64,000 bases of DNA from positions 4,949,725 through 5,013,724 of the forward strand of contig NZ_DF820425.1 of NCBI RefSeq assembly GCF_000617845.2. The letters are read 5' to 3'. The notes under the pieces are model-generated. The model worked only from the letters and a program-made list of their open reading frames with translations, did not search any database and was not told where the DNA came from. The translations under genes and the position numbers were made by a program. The stretch comes from Bradyrhizobium sp. DOA9. GTDB lineage: Bacteria; Pseudomonadota; Alphaproteobacteria; Rhizobiales; Xanthobacteraceae. This document shows, in pieces, positions 8,812-17,407 of the stretch; within the stretch, counting starts at the first letter, position 1, and each line of letters begins with the position of its first letter.

Positions 8812-8878
8812 ACCACTAAAATTCAGCCGAGGTTTTCGAGAAGGCCGCACCCGCAAGGTGCGGCCTTCTTGGCTTTTT
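8742..8878 (+). promoter_or_regulatory. Candidate arginine attenuator (mutually exclusive RNA hairpins)
   Basis: Four pairing segments can be drawn. Segments 1:2 pair GCGCACC (8742-8748) with GGTGCGC (8784-8790), enclosing CGTCGC-TCCC-GCGACG (8761-8776). Segments 2:3 pair GGGTGCG (8783-8789) with CGCACCC (8846-8852), the antiterminator. Segments 3:4 form the terminator at 8838-8878. Stalling at the early arginine codons (8731, 8743, 8758-8766) would mask segment 1, free segment 2 and prevent the terminator. Smooth translation would let 1:2 and 3:4 form. A small extra hairpin, GCTGAA (8807-8812) with TTCAGC (8822-8827), straddles the leader stop. Confidence 0.7.
8838..8878 (+). terminator. Intrinsic terminator in the argD leader
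   Basis: AAGGCCGCACC (8841-8851), loop CGCAA, GGTGCGGCCTT (8857-8867): an 11-base perfect stem extended by flanking pairs, followed by TTGGCTTTTT. It lies after the leader-peptide stop and about 35 bases before the argD start, so it would block argD unless prevented. Confidence 0.9.
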
Positions 8879-8914
8879 GCGCCCGTCTTCCACCCGCCTC
8901 CAGAGGAGTACGAC

Positions 8915-10105
8915 ATGACCACGCATCCGTATGACGCGCTGATGGACATCACCGCACGGCCGAAGACCGTGTTCGTCCGCGGCGCCGGCTCCTACCTCTG
9001 GGACGACGGCCGCAAGCGCTATCTCGACTTCGTGCAGGGCTGGGCCGTGAATTGCCTCGGCCACTCCCCGCCCGCGATCGCCGACGCGCTCGCCGCGCAG
9101 GCCAAGCGGCTGCTCACGCCGAGCCCGGCCTTCTACAACGAGCCGAGCATGAAGCTTGCGCAGGCGCTGGTCGAGAACAGCGCGTTCGACCAGGTGTTCT
9201 TCGCCAATTCGGGCGCGGAAGCCAATGAGGGCGCGATCAAGCTCGCGCGCAAATATGGCAGCCTGCACAAAGGCGGCGCGTTCGAGATCATCAGCTTCGA
9301 AGGCGGCTTCCACGGAAGGACGCTGGCGACGATGTCGGCCTCGGGCAAGAAGGCGTTCGAGCCGCTGTTCGAGCCGAAGGTCGCGGGCTTCAAGAAGGCC
9401 AAGCTGAACGACATCGCCTCGGTGGAAAAGCTGATCAACGCCAACACCGTCGCCGTGATGCTCGAGCCGATCCAGGGAGAGTCCGGCGTGTGGCCTGCGA
9501 CCGATCAGTTCCTGCAGCAGCTGCGCGCGCTGACCGAGGCGCACGGCCTGTTGCTCATCCTCGACGAGATCCAGACCGGCATGGGCCGAACCGGAAAGTT
9601 GTTCCATTATGAGCACACAGGGATTGCGCCCGACATCATGACGCTCGGCAAGGGCATCGGCGGCGGCGTGCCGCTCGCGGCCCTGCTCGCGACCGAACGC
9701 GCCTCATGCTTCGAGCACGGCGACCAGGGCGGCACGTTCAACGGCAACCCGATCATGTGCGCGGCAGGCCTTGCCGTGCTTGAGGAGATCAAGAAGCCCG
9801 ACTTCCTGAAGCAGGTGGCCGAGACCGGCCTCCTGCTCGAAAGCGAGCTGCAGAAGGTCTCGGCCCGGCATGGCCTCGGCGGCGTGCGCGGGCGCGGCCT
9901 GCTGCTCGCGCTCGACCTCAAGCTGCCGATCGCACCCGGCATCGTCGCGCAGGCCTTCGAGGCCGGCGTGCTGCTGAACGCCCCGCAGCTCGACAGCTTG
10001 CGCTTCATGCCGGCGCTGAATGTCACGAGGAGCGAGATCGCCGAGATGATCGAATGTCTCGACGCGATTCTGACCAAGGCCGGCGCGGCACGGCGGGTGG
10101 CGTAG
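8915..10105 (+). CDS. argD: Acetylornithine aminotransferase
   Basis: ArgD is a class III PLP aminotransferase that converts N-acetylglutamate semialdehyde to acetylornithine in arginine synthesis, and it often also acts in lysine synthesis. The 396 residues show the family landmarks: [20 protein letters not shown] for cofactor binding, [18 protein letters not shown] with the PLP aspartate, and TLGKGIGGG with the Schiff-base lysine. The start at 8915 has AGAGGAG seven bases upstream. The frame is open back to 8777, but that stretch is the attenuator RNA. No argF follows; a repeat and a convergent gene come next, so this is a single-gene unit. Confidence 0.93.
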   Translation: MTTHPYDALMDITARPKTVFVRGAGSYLWDDGRKRYLDFVQGWAVNCLGHSPPAIADALAAQAKRLLTPSPAFYNEPSMKLAQALVENSAFDQVFFANSGAEANEGAIKLARKYGSLHKGGAFEIISFEGGFHGRTLATMSASGKKAFEPLFEPKVAGFKKAKLNDIASVEKLINANTVAVMLEPIQGESGVWPATDQFLQQLRALTEAHGLLLILDEIQTGMGRTGKLFHYEHTGIAPDIMTLGKGIGGGVPLAALLATERASCFEHGDQGGTFNGNPIMCAAGLAVLEEIKKPDFLKQVAETGLLLESELQKVSARHGLGGVRGRGLLLALDLKLPIAPGIVAQAFEAGVLLNAPQLDSLRFMPALNVTRSEIAEMIECLDAILTKAGAARRVA

Positions 10106-10116
10106 TGCTGATCTCG

Positions 10117-10247
10117 TGCCCCGGACGCAGCGCAGCGCCTCTGCGGCGGTGCGCCGCAGAGCCGGGGCCCATCTCTACGCAGTGGTGGTTGCAACTGGGT
10201 CCCGGCTCGGCGCTGCAATGCTTGCGCATTGCGGCTTGTCCGGGACA
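10117..10247. repeat. Palindromic intergenic repeat, family B
   Basis: The element opens TGCCCCGGAC and closes GTCCGGGACA, with inner inverted segments such as CTCTGCGGCG/CGCCGCAGAG. It fills the gap between the convergent ends of argD and qor and is noncoding. I see one copy in this window. Confidence 0.75.
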
Positions 10248-10253
10248 CGCAGG

Positions 10254-11231
10254 TTACGGCTTCAAGATCGAAGCGCCCGTGGTCTTGCGGCTTTCGAGAT
10301 CGACATGCGCCCTGGCGGCGTCCTTGAGTGCGTAGGCGTGGTTGATCGGCACGTGCAGCTTGCCGTTGATCACCGCGGCGAACAGGGTGTCGGCGCCTTC
10401 GAGCAGTTCCTTGCGCGTGCCGACATAATCGTTGAGCTTCGGCCGCGTCGCGAACAGCGAGCCGTGATTGTTGAGCTCGGCGATCGCGAACGGCGGCACG
10501 GGACCCGAGGCATTGCCGAACGACACGAACATGCCGCGCGGCTTCAGGCATGACAGCGAGCCCGGGAACGTCGCCTTGCCAACACCGTCATAGACGACGT
10601 CGCAGCCCTCGTTGCGGCTGATCTGCTTCACGCGCGCGACGAAATCCTCCTCGTTGTAGAGGATGACGTGGTCGCAGCCATTGGCCTCCGCAAGCTCGGC
10701 CTTCTCGCGCGAGCCGACGGTGCCGATGACATGCGCGCCGAGCGCCCTCGCCCATTGGCAGGCGAGCAGGCCGATGCCGCCGGCGGCGGCGTGGACCAGC
10801 ACGCGATGATGCGGTTCGACCTTGAAGGTTTTGTGCAGCAGGTACCAGACCGTCAGCCCCTTCAGCATCAGCACGGCGCCCTGCTCGTAGGTGATGTGAT
10901 CGGGCAGCTTGACCAGCTTCTCCCAGGGGATGTTGCGCTCGCCGGTATAGGCGCCGAGATTGTGGTAATAGGCGACGCGATCGCCGGGATGAAAATTGGT
11001 GACGCCGGGCCCGACCGCGACGACTTCGCCCGAGGCCTCGTTGCCGGCGATGAAGGGCAGTCCCGGCGCCTTGTAGAGGCCGGTGCGATAATAGACGTCG
11101 ATGAAGTTGAGGCCGACCGCATGCTGGCGGATGCGCACCTCGCCGGGCCCGGGCGCCGGCACGTCGACGCTCTCATAGACCAGGGCTTCGGGGCCTCCGA
11201 CCTTGTGCACACGGATGGCTTTGGTCATCAC
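10254..11231 (-). CDS. qor: NADPH:quinone oxidoreductase (zinc-less MDR family)
   Basis: The 325 residues are typical of quinone oxidoreductase 1, which passes electrons from NADPH to quinones. The N-terminal GroES-like domain has VGLNFIDVYYRTGLY. The nucleotide-binding site HAAAGGIGLLACQWARALGA follows near residues 148-167. The catalytic zinc cysteines of alcohol dehydrogenases are absent, as expected for Qor. The start gives MMTKAIRVHKVGGPEAL with a GAGGTCAGGTG upstream. It converges on argD and stands alone; the gene upstream is a divergent unit of lipid synthesis. Confidence 0.93.
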   Translation of the reverse strand: MMTKAIRVHKVGGPEALVYESVDVPAPGPGEVRIRQHAVGLNFIDVYYRTGLYKAPGLPFIAGNEASGEVVAVGPGVTNFHPGDRVAYYHNLGAYTGERNIPWEKLVKLPDHITYEQGAVLMLKGLTVWYLLHKTFKVEPHHRVLVHAAAGGIGLLACQWARALGAHVIGTVGSREKAELAEANGCDHVILYNEEDFVARVKQISRNEGCDVVYDGVGKATFPGSLSCLKPRGMFVSFGNASGPVPPFAIAELNNHGSLFATRPKLNDYVGTRKELLEGADTLFAAVINGKLHVPINHAYALKDAARAHVDLESRKTTGASILKP

Positions 11232-11398
11232 CTGACCTCCTCTTCTCGCGGCTGAGCGAAAGCCATCGCGCCCGCCTTGTCAACTCGACGCCCGCAGGAA
11301 CGACCCAACGCGACTATTTGGCGGCTCTCCGGCGGCTGCGCGGACTTCGCCTCGCCCTCATCGGCTTCGACCTCGCCGTGATTCTCGTGCGTCGCGCA

Positions 11399-12124
11399 TC
11401 ACGCCAAGGATCTCGCCATGCGGATCAAGGCGTCGCTGAAGCTGATCCAGAGCGCGATGGCGCAGAGCACGATGGTCACCCCGGCGCCGACTCGAAAATC
11501 CATTTGCAGCGTGTAGAAGGCGAGCACCGCCCAGATCGCGATCAGCGACATCGTCAGCCAGCGCAGCCGCACGACGCGGACCGGATGCAGCACATGGAAC
11601 GGCACGAACGTCAGCACGACCAGCGCGGCGACCAGCAGCGTCGACCACAGCGGCGGCCAATGCAGCAGGAACAGATAGAACGCGGCCGCGTTCCACAGCG
11701 CCGGGAAGCCGCGGAAATGATTGTCGTCGGCCTTCATGCGCTGGTCGGCGAAATACAATGCGCTGGTGACGATGATGGCGATGCCGAGCAAGGGAGCCGC
11801 AACCGGCAGCAGCATGCCGCTGGCGACGATCGCGTAGGCCGGCACGAAAACATAGGTGACGAAGTCGACCACGAGATCGAGCACGTCGCCCGACCAGTTG
11901 GGCTGCACGTTCTTGACGTCGAGCCGGCGCGCGATCGGCCCGTCGATCGCGTCGATGATCAGCGCGACGCCCAGCCATTGAAACATCGCCGCCCAGTGCT
12001 CGCGCACGGCCTCCAGCATCGCCAGGAGCGCGATCGCCGCGCCGAACGCGGTGAAGATGTGCACCGAGAAGGCCGCGGCGCGGATCGCCGGTTTCGGCTT
12101 CAGGGAATCCTGCTGAATATCCAT
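11399..12124 (-). CDS. pcs: Phosphatidylcholine synthase
   Basis: Pcs condenses choline with CDP-diacylglycerol to make phosphatidylcholine, a membrane lipid important for rhizobial symbiosis. The 241-residue membrane protein carries the CDP-alcohol phosphotransferase signature as found in Pcs: DGPIARR, then NWSGDVLDLVVD with the GxxxDxxxD aspartates. About eight hydrophobic segments follow. The start is given at 12124 (MDIQQDSLKPKP). An in-frame ATG at 12166 (MADVQTGR) is possible; neither has a strong ribosome-binding site. The frame runs open far upstream as an antisense shadow of the divergent hydroxylase gene. Confidence 0.92.
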   Translation of the reverse strand: MDIQQDSLKPKPAIRAAAFSVHIFTAFGAAIALLAMLEAVREHWAAMFQWLGVALIIDAIDGPIARRLDVKNVQPNWSGDVLDLVVDFVTYVFVPAYAIVASGMLLPVAAPLLGIAIIVTSALYFADQRMKADDNHFRGFPALWNAAAFYLFLLHWPPLWSTLLVAALVVLTFVPFHVLHPVRVVRLRWLTMSLIAIWAVLAFYTLQMDFRVGAGVTIVLCAIALWISFSDALIRMARSLA

Positions 12125-12253
12125 GGCTTCTGCTATCAGAATGCGACCGGTTTGCACATCCGCCATTGCGGCGCACGATCGCCCAATTCGCCATAAAAAC
12201 AGGGAAATATAGGTGGGCTTGAATTTGCCGCCCGGCGTGTCAAATGTCGTTCC

Positions 12254-13438
12254 ATGACAGACGCATCGACACTCCACGACGCGGCCGTGGTCGGCGGCGG
12301 ACCGGCCGGCCTTGCCGCGGCGATCGCTTTGGCGCAGGCGGGCGCCCGGACCGCACTGGTGGCGCGCCGTGTTCCCTATGCCGACAATCGCACCACCGCA
12401 TTGCTCGGTGCCTCCATCGATCTGCTGGAAAGCCTCGACGTCTGGTCGCGCTGCCGGGACAAGGCGGCTGCGCTGGAAGTCATGCGCCTCGTCGACGATA
12501 CCGGGCGGCTGTTCCGCAGCCCCGAGGTGCGCTTCTCCTGTCACGAAATCGGCCTCGACGCGTTCGGCTACAACATCGACAACCGCTCGCTGATGCTGGC
12601 GCTGGAAGCGCGCGCGGCCGAACTCTCCAATCTGGTCCGCTTCGACGACGAGGCCGAAAGCGTCGTCATCGAAGCCGACGACGTCGCGCTGCGCACGGCG
12701 TCCGGACAATTTCTCTCGGCTCGCCTCGTGGTCGGCGCCGACGGCCGGCACTCGCTGTGCCGCGAGGCGGCCGGCATCGAGGTGACGCGGCGCGAGCTGA
12801 ACCAGACCGCGCTGACCTTCAACGTCGGCCATAGCAGGCCCCATCGCAACGTCTCGACCGAGTTCCACACGCCGCACGGGCCTTGCGTGTTCGTGCCCCT
12901 GCCCGGCGACCGCTCCAGCATCGTCTGGGTCGCGGCGCCTGCGGAGGCCGAACGGCTACGCGGCCTGAGCGACGAGGAACTGTCGGCCGCGATCGAGAAG
13001 CAGTCGCATTCGATCCTGGGACGCATGACGGTGGAGCCCGGGCGCAACCTGTTCCCGCTCGCGATCGAGCGTCCGAAATGCTTCGGCCGCGACCGTATCG
13101 CATTGGTCGGCGAAGCCGCCCATGTGGTGCCGCCGATCGGCGCTCAGGGCCTCAATCTCGGCCTGCGCGATGCCGCCGACATCGCCCGCCTCGCCGGCGA
13201 GGCCATCGCCGCGGGACAGGATCCCGGCGCGGACGACGTGCTCAAGCGCTACGACCGCGCCCGCCGGCCAGACATTTTGAGCCGCACCTTTGCGATCGAC
13301 ATCGCCAACCGCTCCTTGCTCAACGACTTCCTGCCGCTGCAGCCGGTCCGCGCCGTCGGCATGCACTTGCTCGGCGCCATCGGCCCACTCCGGCGCTTTG
13401 CGATGCGCGAAGGCCTGACTCCGACTTGGCGGCGGTAG
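12254..13438 (+). CDS. UbiH/UbiF-family FAD-dependent hydroxylase
   Basis: This 394-residue flavoprotein monooxygenase is of the kind that hydroxylates the ubiquinone ring. The FAD fold opens with AAVVGGGPAGLAAAIALAQAGA (residues about 10-31). The middle motif VVGADGRHSLCREAAG and the C-terminal ALVGEAAHVVPPIGAQGLNLG are the other two flavin-binding signatures of the UbiH class. Which ring position it acts on (UbiH, UbiF or alphaproteobacterial UbiL) cannot be told from sequence alone. It is divergent from pcs across about 130 bases and is followed by the interrupted repeat and the insertion sequence. Confidence 0.87.
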   Translation: MTDASTLHDAAVVGGGPAGLAAAIALAQAGARTALVARRVPYADNRTTALLGASIDLLESLDVWSRCRDKAAALEVMRLVDDTGRLFRSPEVRFSCHEIGLDAFGYNIDNRSLMLALEARAAELSNLVRFDDEAESVVIEADDVALRTASGQFLSARLVVGADGRHSLCREAAGIEVTRRELNQTALTFNVGHSRPHRNVSTEFHTPHGPCVFVPLPGDRSSIVWVAAPAEAERLRGLSDEELSAAIEKQSHSILGRMTVEPGRNLFPLAIERPKCFGRDRIALVGEAAHVVPPIGAQGLNLGLRDAADIARLAGEAIAAGQDPGADDVLKRYDRARRPDILSRTFAIDIANRSLLNDFLPLQPVRAVGMHLLGAIGPLRRFAMREGLTPTWRR

Positions 13439-13602
13439 CTCCGAAGCACGTTAGGTTGGACGGCTTCACCGCTGGCTCGGTGCAACCCCTCCCGCTTGCG
13501 GGGGAGGTCGGCGCGAAGCGCCGGTGGGGGCTCTCTCCATTCAGGGACCTTCGCCGACAATTCCGATGCGGAGAGAGCCCCTCCCCAACCCTCCCCGCAA
13601 GC

Positions 13603-14805
13603 GAGAGCTTTGCACAAGAGGAGGATTTGCGATTCTCTAGGGCCTGTGGTGGAGGCGGATTCGGATGGCATATCGAGAGGTTGGGCAACTGAGCTTCGCG
13701 GATGCGCTGGTATCGCGGCGAGGGAAGGGTAGCCCGGTGCTGAAGCGGATTGGCGAACTGGTCGACTGGGCGGCAGTGGAGAGAGTGCTGAATGGTCTTC
13801 CGGAGCCGGAGCGCGGCCCTCCGCCCTATCCGCGACTGGTGCTGTTCAAGGCGCTGCTGCTGCAGCAATGGTATGGGCTTTCCGATCCGGCGCTCGAGGA
13901 AGCGCTCGACGACCGGGCCTCGTTCCGCGCCTTCTGCGGCTTTGTGCTGAGCGACGAGACGCCTGATCACACGACGATCTGGCGATTCCGCGAGGCTTTG
14001 CAGCGAGCCGGTCTGGACGAGAAGCTGTTCGCCGAGATCCTGCATCAGATCGACGCACGCGGGCTGGTGCTGCGCCGGGGCACATTGATCGATGCGAGCC
14101 TGATCTCGGCAGCAGTAAAGCCGCCGAAGCCGCCAAAGGACCCGCAGCCGCCCGGCCCGGACGGCCGTGAACCGAGCAAGCTGGTCAACAGCAAGCGCGA
14201 TCCAGATGCACGCTGGACCAAGAAGGGCGGCAAGCGGTACTTCGGCTACAAAGCCCATATCGGCATGGATCAGAGTTCGGCCATCGTCCGCCGCAGCAAG
14301 CTGACCGACGCTGCGGTCAACGACACGGTGCCCGCCGACGAGTTGGTCTGTGGTGATGAGAAGGCGGTCTATGCCGACCAAGCCTATGACAAGCACGAGC
14401 GCCGCAGCGGGCTCGCCGCGCGAGGAATCAAGCCGAGGCTGATGTTCCGGCCGAACAAGCATCATCCGCTCACCGAGCGGCAGAAGCGCTTCAACAATGC
14501 CGTGGGAAAGCGCCGCGCACCGGTCGAGCAGGTCTTCGCGCGCCTCAAGGGCAGCTACCGCTGGGCGCGCGCTCGCTATCTGGGTTTGGCGCGCAATCAG
14601 ACGCATCTGCGCCTGATCTGCCTCGCCATGAACCTCAAACGATGGGCGGTGCTGTGCCCGATAGGAGCCGCAGCGTGACCACCACCCGCCGCTACCCCGC
14701 GGCCACGAAAAACAGACGCCCCACCCCTCTGGGGCTACGCGAGGCCGTTCAAAAAAAGCCCCATATCGAACTTCACTCCAGCACAACTCATTACGCAAAG
14801 CTCTC
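13603..14805 (+). mobile_element. IS5-like insertion sequence, 1203 bases, apparently complete
   Basis: The terminal inverted repeats are GAGAGCTTTGC at 13603-13613 and GCAAAGCTCTC at 14795-14805, 11 bases and perfect, with two further matches inside. GCAAGC flanks both ends (13597-13602 and 14806-14811) and looks like a target duplication, although 6 bases is not usual for IS5. A single full-length transposase gene is inside. A short poly-A run and a CCCC...GGGG hairpin lie after the transposase stop. Confidence 0.85.
13665..14678 (+). CDS. IS5 family transposase
   Basis: The 337-residue protein is a DDE transposase. The N-terminal segment (RLVLFKALLLQQWYGLSDPA) is the helix-rich DNA-binding region. 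Catalytic segments are LIDASLI near residue 142, VYADQAYD near 228, and the C-terminal Y-x2-R-x3-E-like block (EQVFARLKGSYRWARARYLG). A proline-rich insert (PPKPPKDPQPPGPDG) follows the first aspartate. The reading frame is intact with no stop or frameshift, so the element could be active. The ATG at 13665 is the first in frame. Confidence 0.93.
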   Translation: MAYREVGQLSFADALVSRRGKGSPVLKRIGELVDWAAVERVLNGLPEPERGPPPYPRLVLFKALLLQQWYGLSDPALEEALDDRASFRAFCGFVLSDETPDHTTIWRFREALQRAGLDEKLFAEILHQIDARGLVLRRGTLIDASLISAAVKPPKPPKDPQPPGPDGREPSKLVNSKRDPDARWTKKGGKRYFGYKAHIGMDQSSAIVRRSKLTDAAVNDTVPADELVCGDEKAVYADQAYDKHERRSGLAARGIKPRLMFRPNKHHPLTERQKRFNNAVGKRRAPVEQVFARLKGSYRWARARYLGLARNQTHLRLICLAMNLKRWAVLCPIGAAA

Positions 14806-14854
14806 GCAAGCGGGAGAGGGAGCGCACCGTTCGTGTTGTCAGGAGTTGAACGCC

Positions 14855-15808
14855 TCACGGAAACGCCAGCCGTCCCGTCTGGATCGCCCACATCACGCTG
14901 GTCAGCGTGACCACCGATGCGAAGGTGCCGAGCAGCACCGCGACGGAGGCGGACTCGATCCAGGCGTCGTTCTGCCGGGCGATGACGAACACGTTGAGCG
15001 CCGGCGGCAGCGAGGCCATCAGCACGGCGGTGGCGGCCCAGGGCTGCGCGAACGGGCCGAACGCCAGCATCAGGGCGAGCGCCAGGAGTGGATGAATCAC
15101 GAGCTTGACCGCGATCACGCCGGGCACCTCCCACGGTACCCGATCGAACGGACGGAGCGCCACGGTCACGCCGAGCACGAACAGCGCGGTCGGCGCGGCC
15201 GCGTTCTGCAGGAAGGTGATGGTGCGGTCGAGCGCGACCGGCAGCTCGATATGCAGCGCGGCCACCGCAGCGCCGAAGCAGGCCGACATGATCAGCGGAT
15301 TGAGCACGATCTGCTTGAGCACGACGCCGAAGGCGTGGACGAGCGAGGGATGGTCGCGGTCGGAAAGCTCGATCAAGAGCGGCACGATCGTGAACAGGAA
15401 GATGCTGTCGCAGCAGAAGATCAGCGCGGTCGGCGCAGCCGCTTTCGGCCCGAGCACCGCGAGCGCGAGGCCCGGGCCCATATAGCCGATATTGCCGTAG
15501 CCGCCGGAGAGACCCGCGAGCGTCGCTTCGCGCAGCGTCAGCCGTCCGAGCAGCTTGCCGACCACCAGCGCCAGGGTGAATGCCGCGACCGTCGACAGCG
15601 TCGTCGCCACCAGGAACGGCGGATTGTTCAATTCCGAAAACGGCGTCTTCGACATGATCGAAAACAGCAGCGCCGGCAGCGACACGTAGAGCAGGAAGAA
15701 GTTCATCCAGGCCAGCCCCGATTCCGGGATGGACTTGACCTTGCCGCAGGCGAAACCGACGAAGATCAAGCCGAAATAAGGCAGTGCCAGATTGAGGATA
15801 TCGACCAT
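14855..15808 (-). CDS. AEC family transporter (auxin efflux carrier-like)
   Basis: The 317-residue inner-membrane protein has about ten hydrophobic segments arranged as two five-helix halves separated by a polar loop near residue 165, the layout of AEC permeases. The family exports or imports small organic anions such as malate or malonate. The substrate cannot be read from the sequence. The start gives MVDILNLALPYFGLIFVGFA. It ends only 26 bases from the palindromic repeat that holds the insertion sequence, and it is divergent from hspQ. Confidence 0.88.
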   Translation of the reverse strand: MVDILNLALPYFGLIFVGFACGKVKSIPESGLAWMNFFLLYVSLPALLFSIMSKTPFSELNNPPFLVATTLSTVAAFTLALVVGKLLGRLTLREATLAGLSGGYGNIGYMGPGLALAVLGPKAAAPTALIFCCDSIFLFTIVPLLIELSDRDHPSLVHAFGVVLKQIVLNPLIMSACFGAAVAALHIELPVALDRTITFLQNAAAPTALFVLGVTVALRPFDRVPWEVPGVIAVKLVIHPLLALALMLAFGPFAQPWAATAVLMASLPPALNVFVIARQNDAWIESASVAVLLGTFASVVTLTSVMWAIQTGRLAFP

Positions 15809-15914
15809 TGCTGAAGTTTCTTCTGAAGGCTTGGGGGCTATCCGTCCCGGAAACGAAGGTTAATTCCGGCTAAGGGCACTAGCATCGGCCACAATCCTGG
15901 TCTATCGACGGGGA

Positions 15915-16247
15915 ATGATTAAAGCGCGGACCGCCAAATTCCAGATCGGACAGGTCGTTCGCCACCGGATCTTCTCGTTCCGGGGGGTGATTTTCGACAT
16001 CGATCCGGAATTCAACAACACCGAGGAGTGGTGGCTGTCGATCCCTGAGGAGGTGCGGCCCCACAAGGACCAGCCGTTCTATCACCTGCTTGCGGAGAAC
16101 GCGGAGTCCGAATACGTCGCCTACGTCTCGGAGCAGAACCTGTTGCCCGACGATTCCGGCGAGCCGGTCCGGCATTCCCAGGTGGCCGAGATCTTCATCA
16201 AGGACAAGGCCGGCGGCTATCGCCCGCGCAATCCCTCGCTGAACTGA
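15915..16247 (+). CDS. hspQ: Heat shock protein HspQ
   Basis: HspQ (YccV) is a small haemimethylated-DNA-binding-like protein that acts as a specificity factor for Lon protease and slows DnaA overproduction in enterics. The 110 residues match the family length. The core FQIGQVVRHRIFSFRGVIFD, EEWWLSIP and HKDQPFYHLL is characteristic. The ATG at 15915 (MIKARTAKF) is supported by the family start. It ends just before a strong bidirectional terminator shared with the convergent IalB gene. Confidence 0.94.
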   Translation: MIKARTAKFQIGQVVRHRIFSFRGVIFDIDPEFNNTEEWWLSIPEEVRPHKDQPFYHLLAENAESEYVAYVSEQNLLPDDSGEPVRHSQVAEIFIKDKAGGYRPRNPSLN

Positions 16248-16270
16248 TCGTCGCCGGTCATCGGCCAGCA

Positions 16271-16299
16271 AAAAAGGCGCTCGAACCGAGCGCCTTTTT
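16271..16299. terminator. Bidirectional intrinsic terminator
   Basis: AAAAA-GGCGCTCG-AAC-CGAGCGCC-TTTTT: an 8-base perfect stem (16276-16283 with 16287-16294) with A-tract before and T-tract after. It serves both hspQ and the convergent IalB-type gene. Confidence 0.93.
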
Positions 16300-16321
16300 C
16301 ACGTCAGGGATTTGCTCCCGA

Positions 16322-17146
16322 TTACTTCTGACCGGTCGGAGCGGCGCCGGGGACACCACCGCCCTGCTCGAGCTTCTTGCGCTGCTCGTCAGCCTTCTTC
16401 TGAAGCTCTTCCTGAAGCTTCTTCTGGTTTTCCTCGAACACCTTCGGATCGGTCGGCGGACCGTCATAGGCCTTCTGGAATTCGCCGGCGAGCGGCAGCG
16501 GCAGCGTCAGCGGCGCACCGTTGGCATTGATCGCCTGGACAACGAGATTCTGGCCCTTCTTCATGTTGTTGATGAGCTCGGGCGTCGCCTCGTAGTCGGA
16601 CATGCAGCCGTTCTGGAAGCAGATCACATAGGGCTGCTGCAGCGGCGCGTTGCTGTCGACGATGATGCGGGTGCCGTGCACGAGCTGCATGCCGAGCGGC
16701 AGCGTCACGCGCAGGATCTTCTTCGGCTCGCCTTCCGGCTCGATGATCACGGCTGCGATGACCGGCTGGCCCGACTCGATGCGGCCGTCCTTGCCGGTGA
16801 AGCAGACCTGCTTGGCATTGGCGTCCTGGCCCTTGAGGCAGAACTTGGTCCAGGGCGCATAGATCAGCTGGATCTGCTGGTCGGCGGGCTGGGCTGCGCC
16901 CTGCTGCGGGGCGCCTTGCGCCGGAGCCTGCTGGGCCTGCGGGGATGCTGCCGGCGCCGGAGCCTTGGGGGCTGCCTTGGGCGGCGCCTTCGGAGCCGGG
17001 TTGGCCTTGGGCGCGGCGGGGGCGCCGGGAGCCGGCGCAGGGGTCTGGGCCTCGGCGGCAAACGGAACGGCCAATGCCGTCGCCGCCAACAGGGCGAGAA
17101 GTCGCCCGCGCGGCCGGACGGACGCGGCCAAGTAACGGAAATTCAT
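16322..17146 (-). CDS. Invasion-associated locus B (IalB) family secreted protein
   Basis: The 274-residue protein has a signal peptide (hydrophobic run LLALLAATALAVPFAAEAQ, cleaved near residue 33). A long Ala-Pro-Lys-Gln linker follows to about residue 90, then the IalB domain with paired cysteines (TKFCLKGQ, KQVCFTGKDG, VICFQNGCM). A charged coiled-coil tail (ENQKKLQEELQKKADEQRKK) ends it. IalB was named from Bartonella, but the family is common in free-living and symbiotic alphaproteobacteria and its periplasmic role is unclear. The low-complexity linker probably reaches through the cell wall. Confidence 0.9.
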   Translation of the reverse strand: MNFRYLAASVRPRGRLLALLAATALAVPFAAEAQTPAPAPGAPAAPKANPAPKAPPKAAPKAPAPAASPQAQQAPAQGAPQQGAAQPADQQIQLIYAPWTKFCLKGQDANAKQVCFTGKDGRIESGQPVIAAVIIEPEGEPKKILRVTLPLGMQLVHGTRIIVDSNAPLQQPYVICFQNGCMSDYEATPELINNMKKGQNLVVQAINANGAPLTLPLPLAGEFQKAYDGPPTDPKVFEENQKKLQEELQKKADEQRKKLEQGGGVPGAAPTGQK

Positions 17147-17407
17147 TGCGGAAAACCCTTTCTGAACGGGAAGTGCCCGAACCGCTCCGAAGCGCCGAAC
17201 CTGGCCGCCTTGGGCGCGGCTCTCTCCCCGTCAATTGAGGCGGATAAGTGACGGGCTCGACGCTCTTGCGCGATCGGGTGCCTTCTTAACGTGGCCGACG
17301 AAAAGATCAATGCCGACAAGCGTCTTTGGCCGGTCTGGTGCAAAACCCCCATCAAATTCCCTGTGATAAGATTCGGCCCCCGCCGGTTCTCGAATCACTG
17401 TGTGCCG

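Larger units (their letters stand above)
13478..14829. repeat. Palindromic repeat, family C, split by the insertion sequence
   Basis: The left arm (from 13478) reads CGGTGC-N5-CTCCCGCTTGCGGG. The right arm, rejoined across the element, ends GCAAGCGGGAGAGGG-N2-GCACCG at 14829, so the original unit was one long inverted repeat of about 150 bases. The insertion sequence sits in the right arm, between two copies of GCAAGC. Confidence 0.75.

Noticed and set aside
8777-8914. N-terminal extension of argD starting [10 protein letters not shown]
   Set aside because: It would translate the leader stop region and terminator hairpin, and the start at 8915 has a strong ribosome-binding site and matches family length.
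11399-12877. A 492-residue fusion of a proline-poor N-terminus to Pcs
   Set aside because: The upstream part is the antisense of the UbiH-type gene; Pcs family starts occur near 12124.
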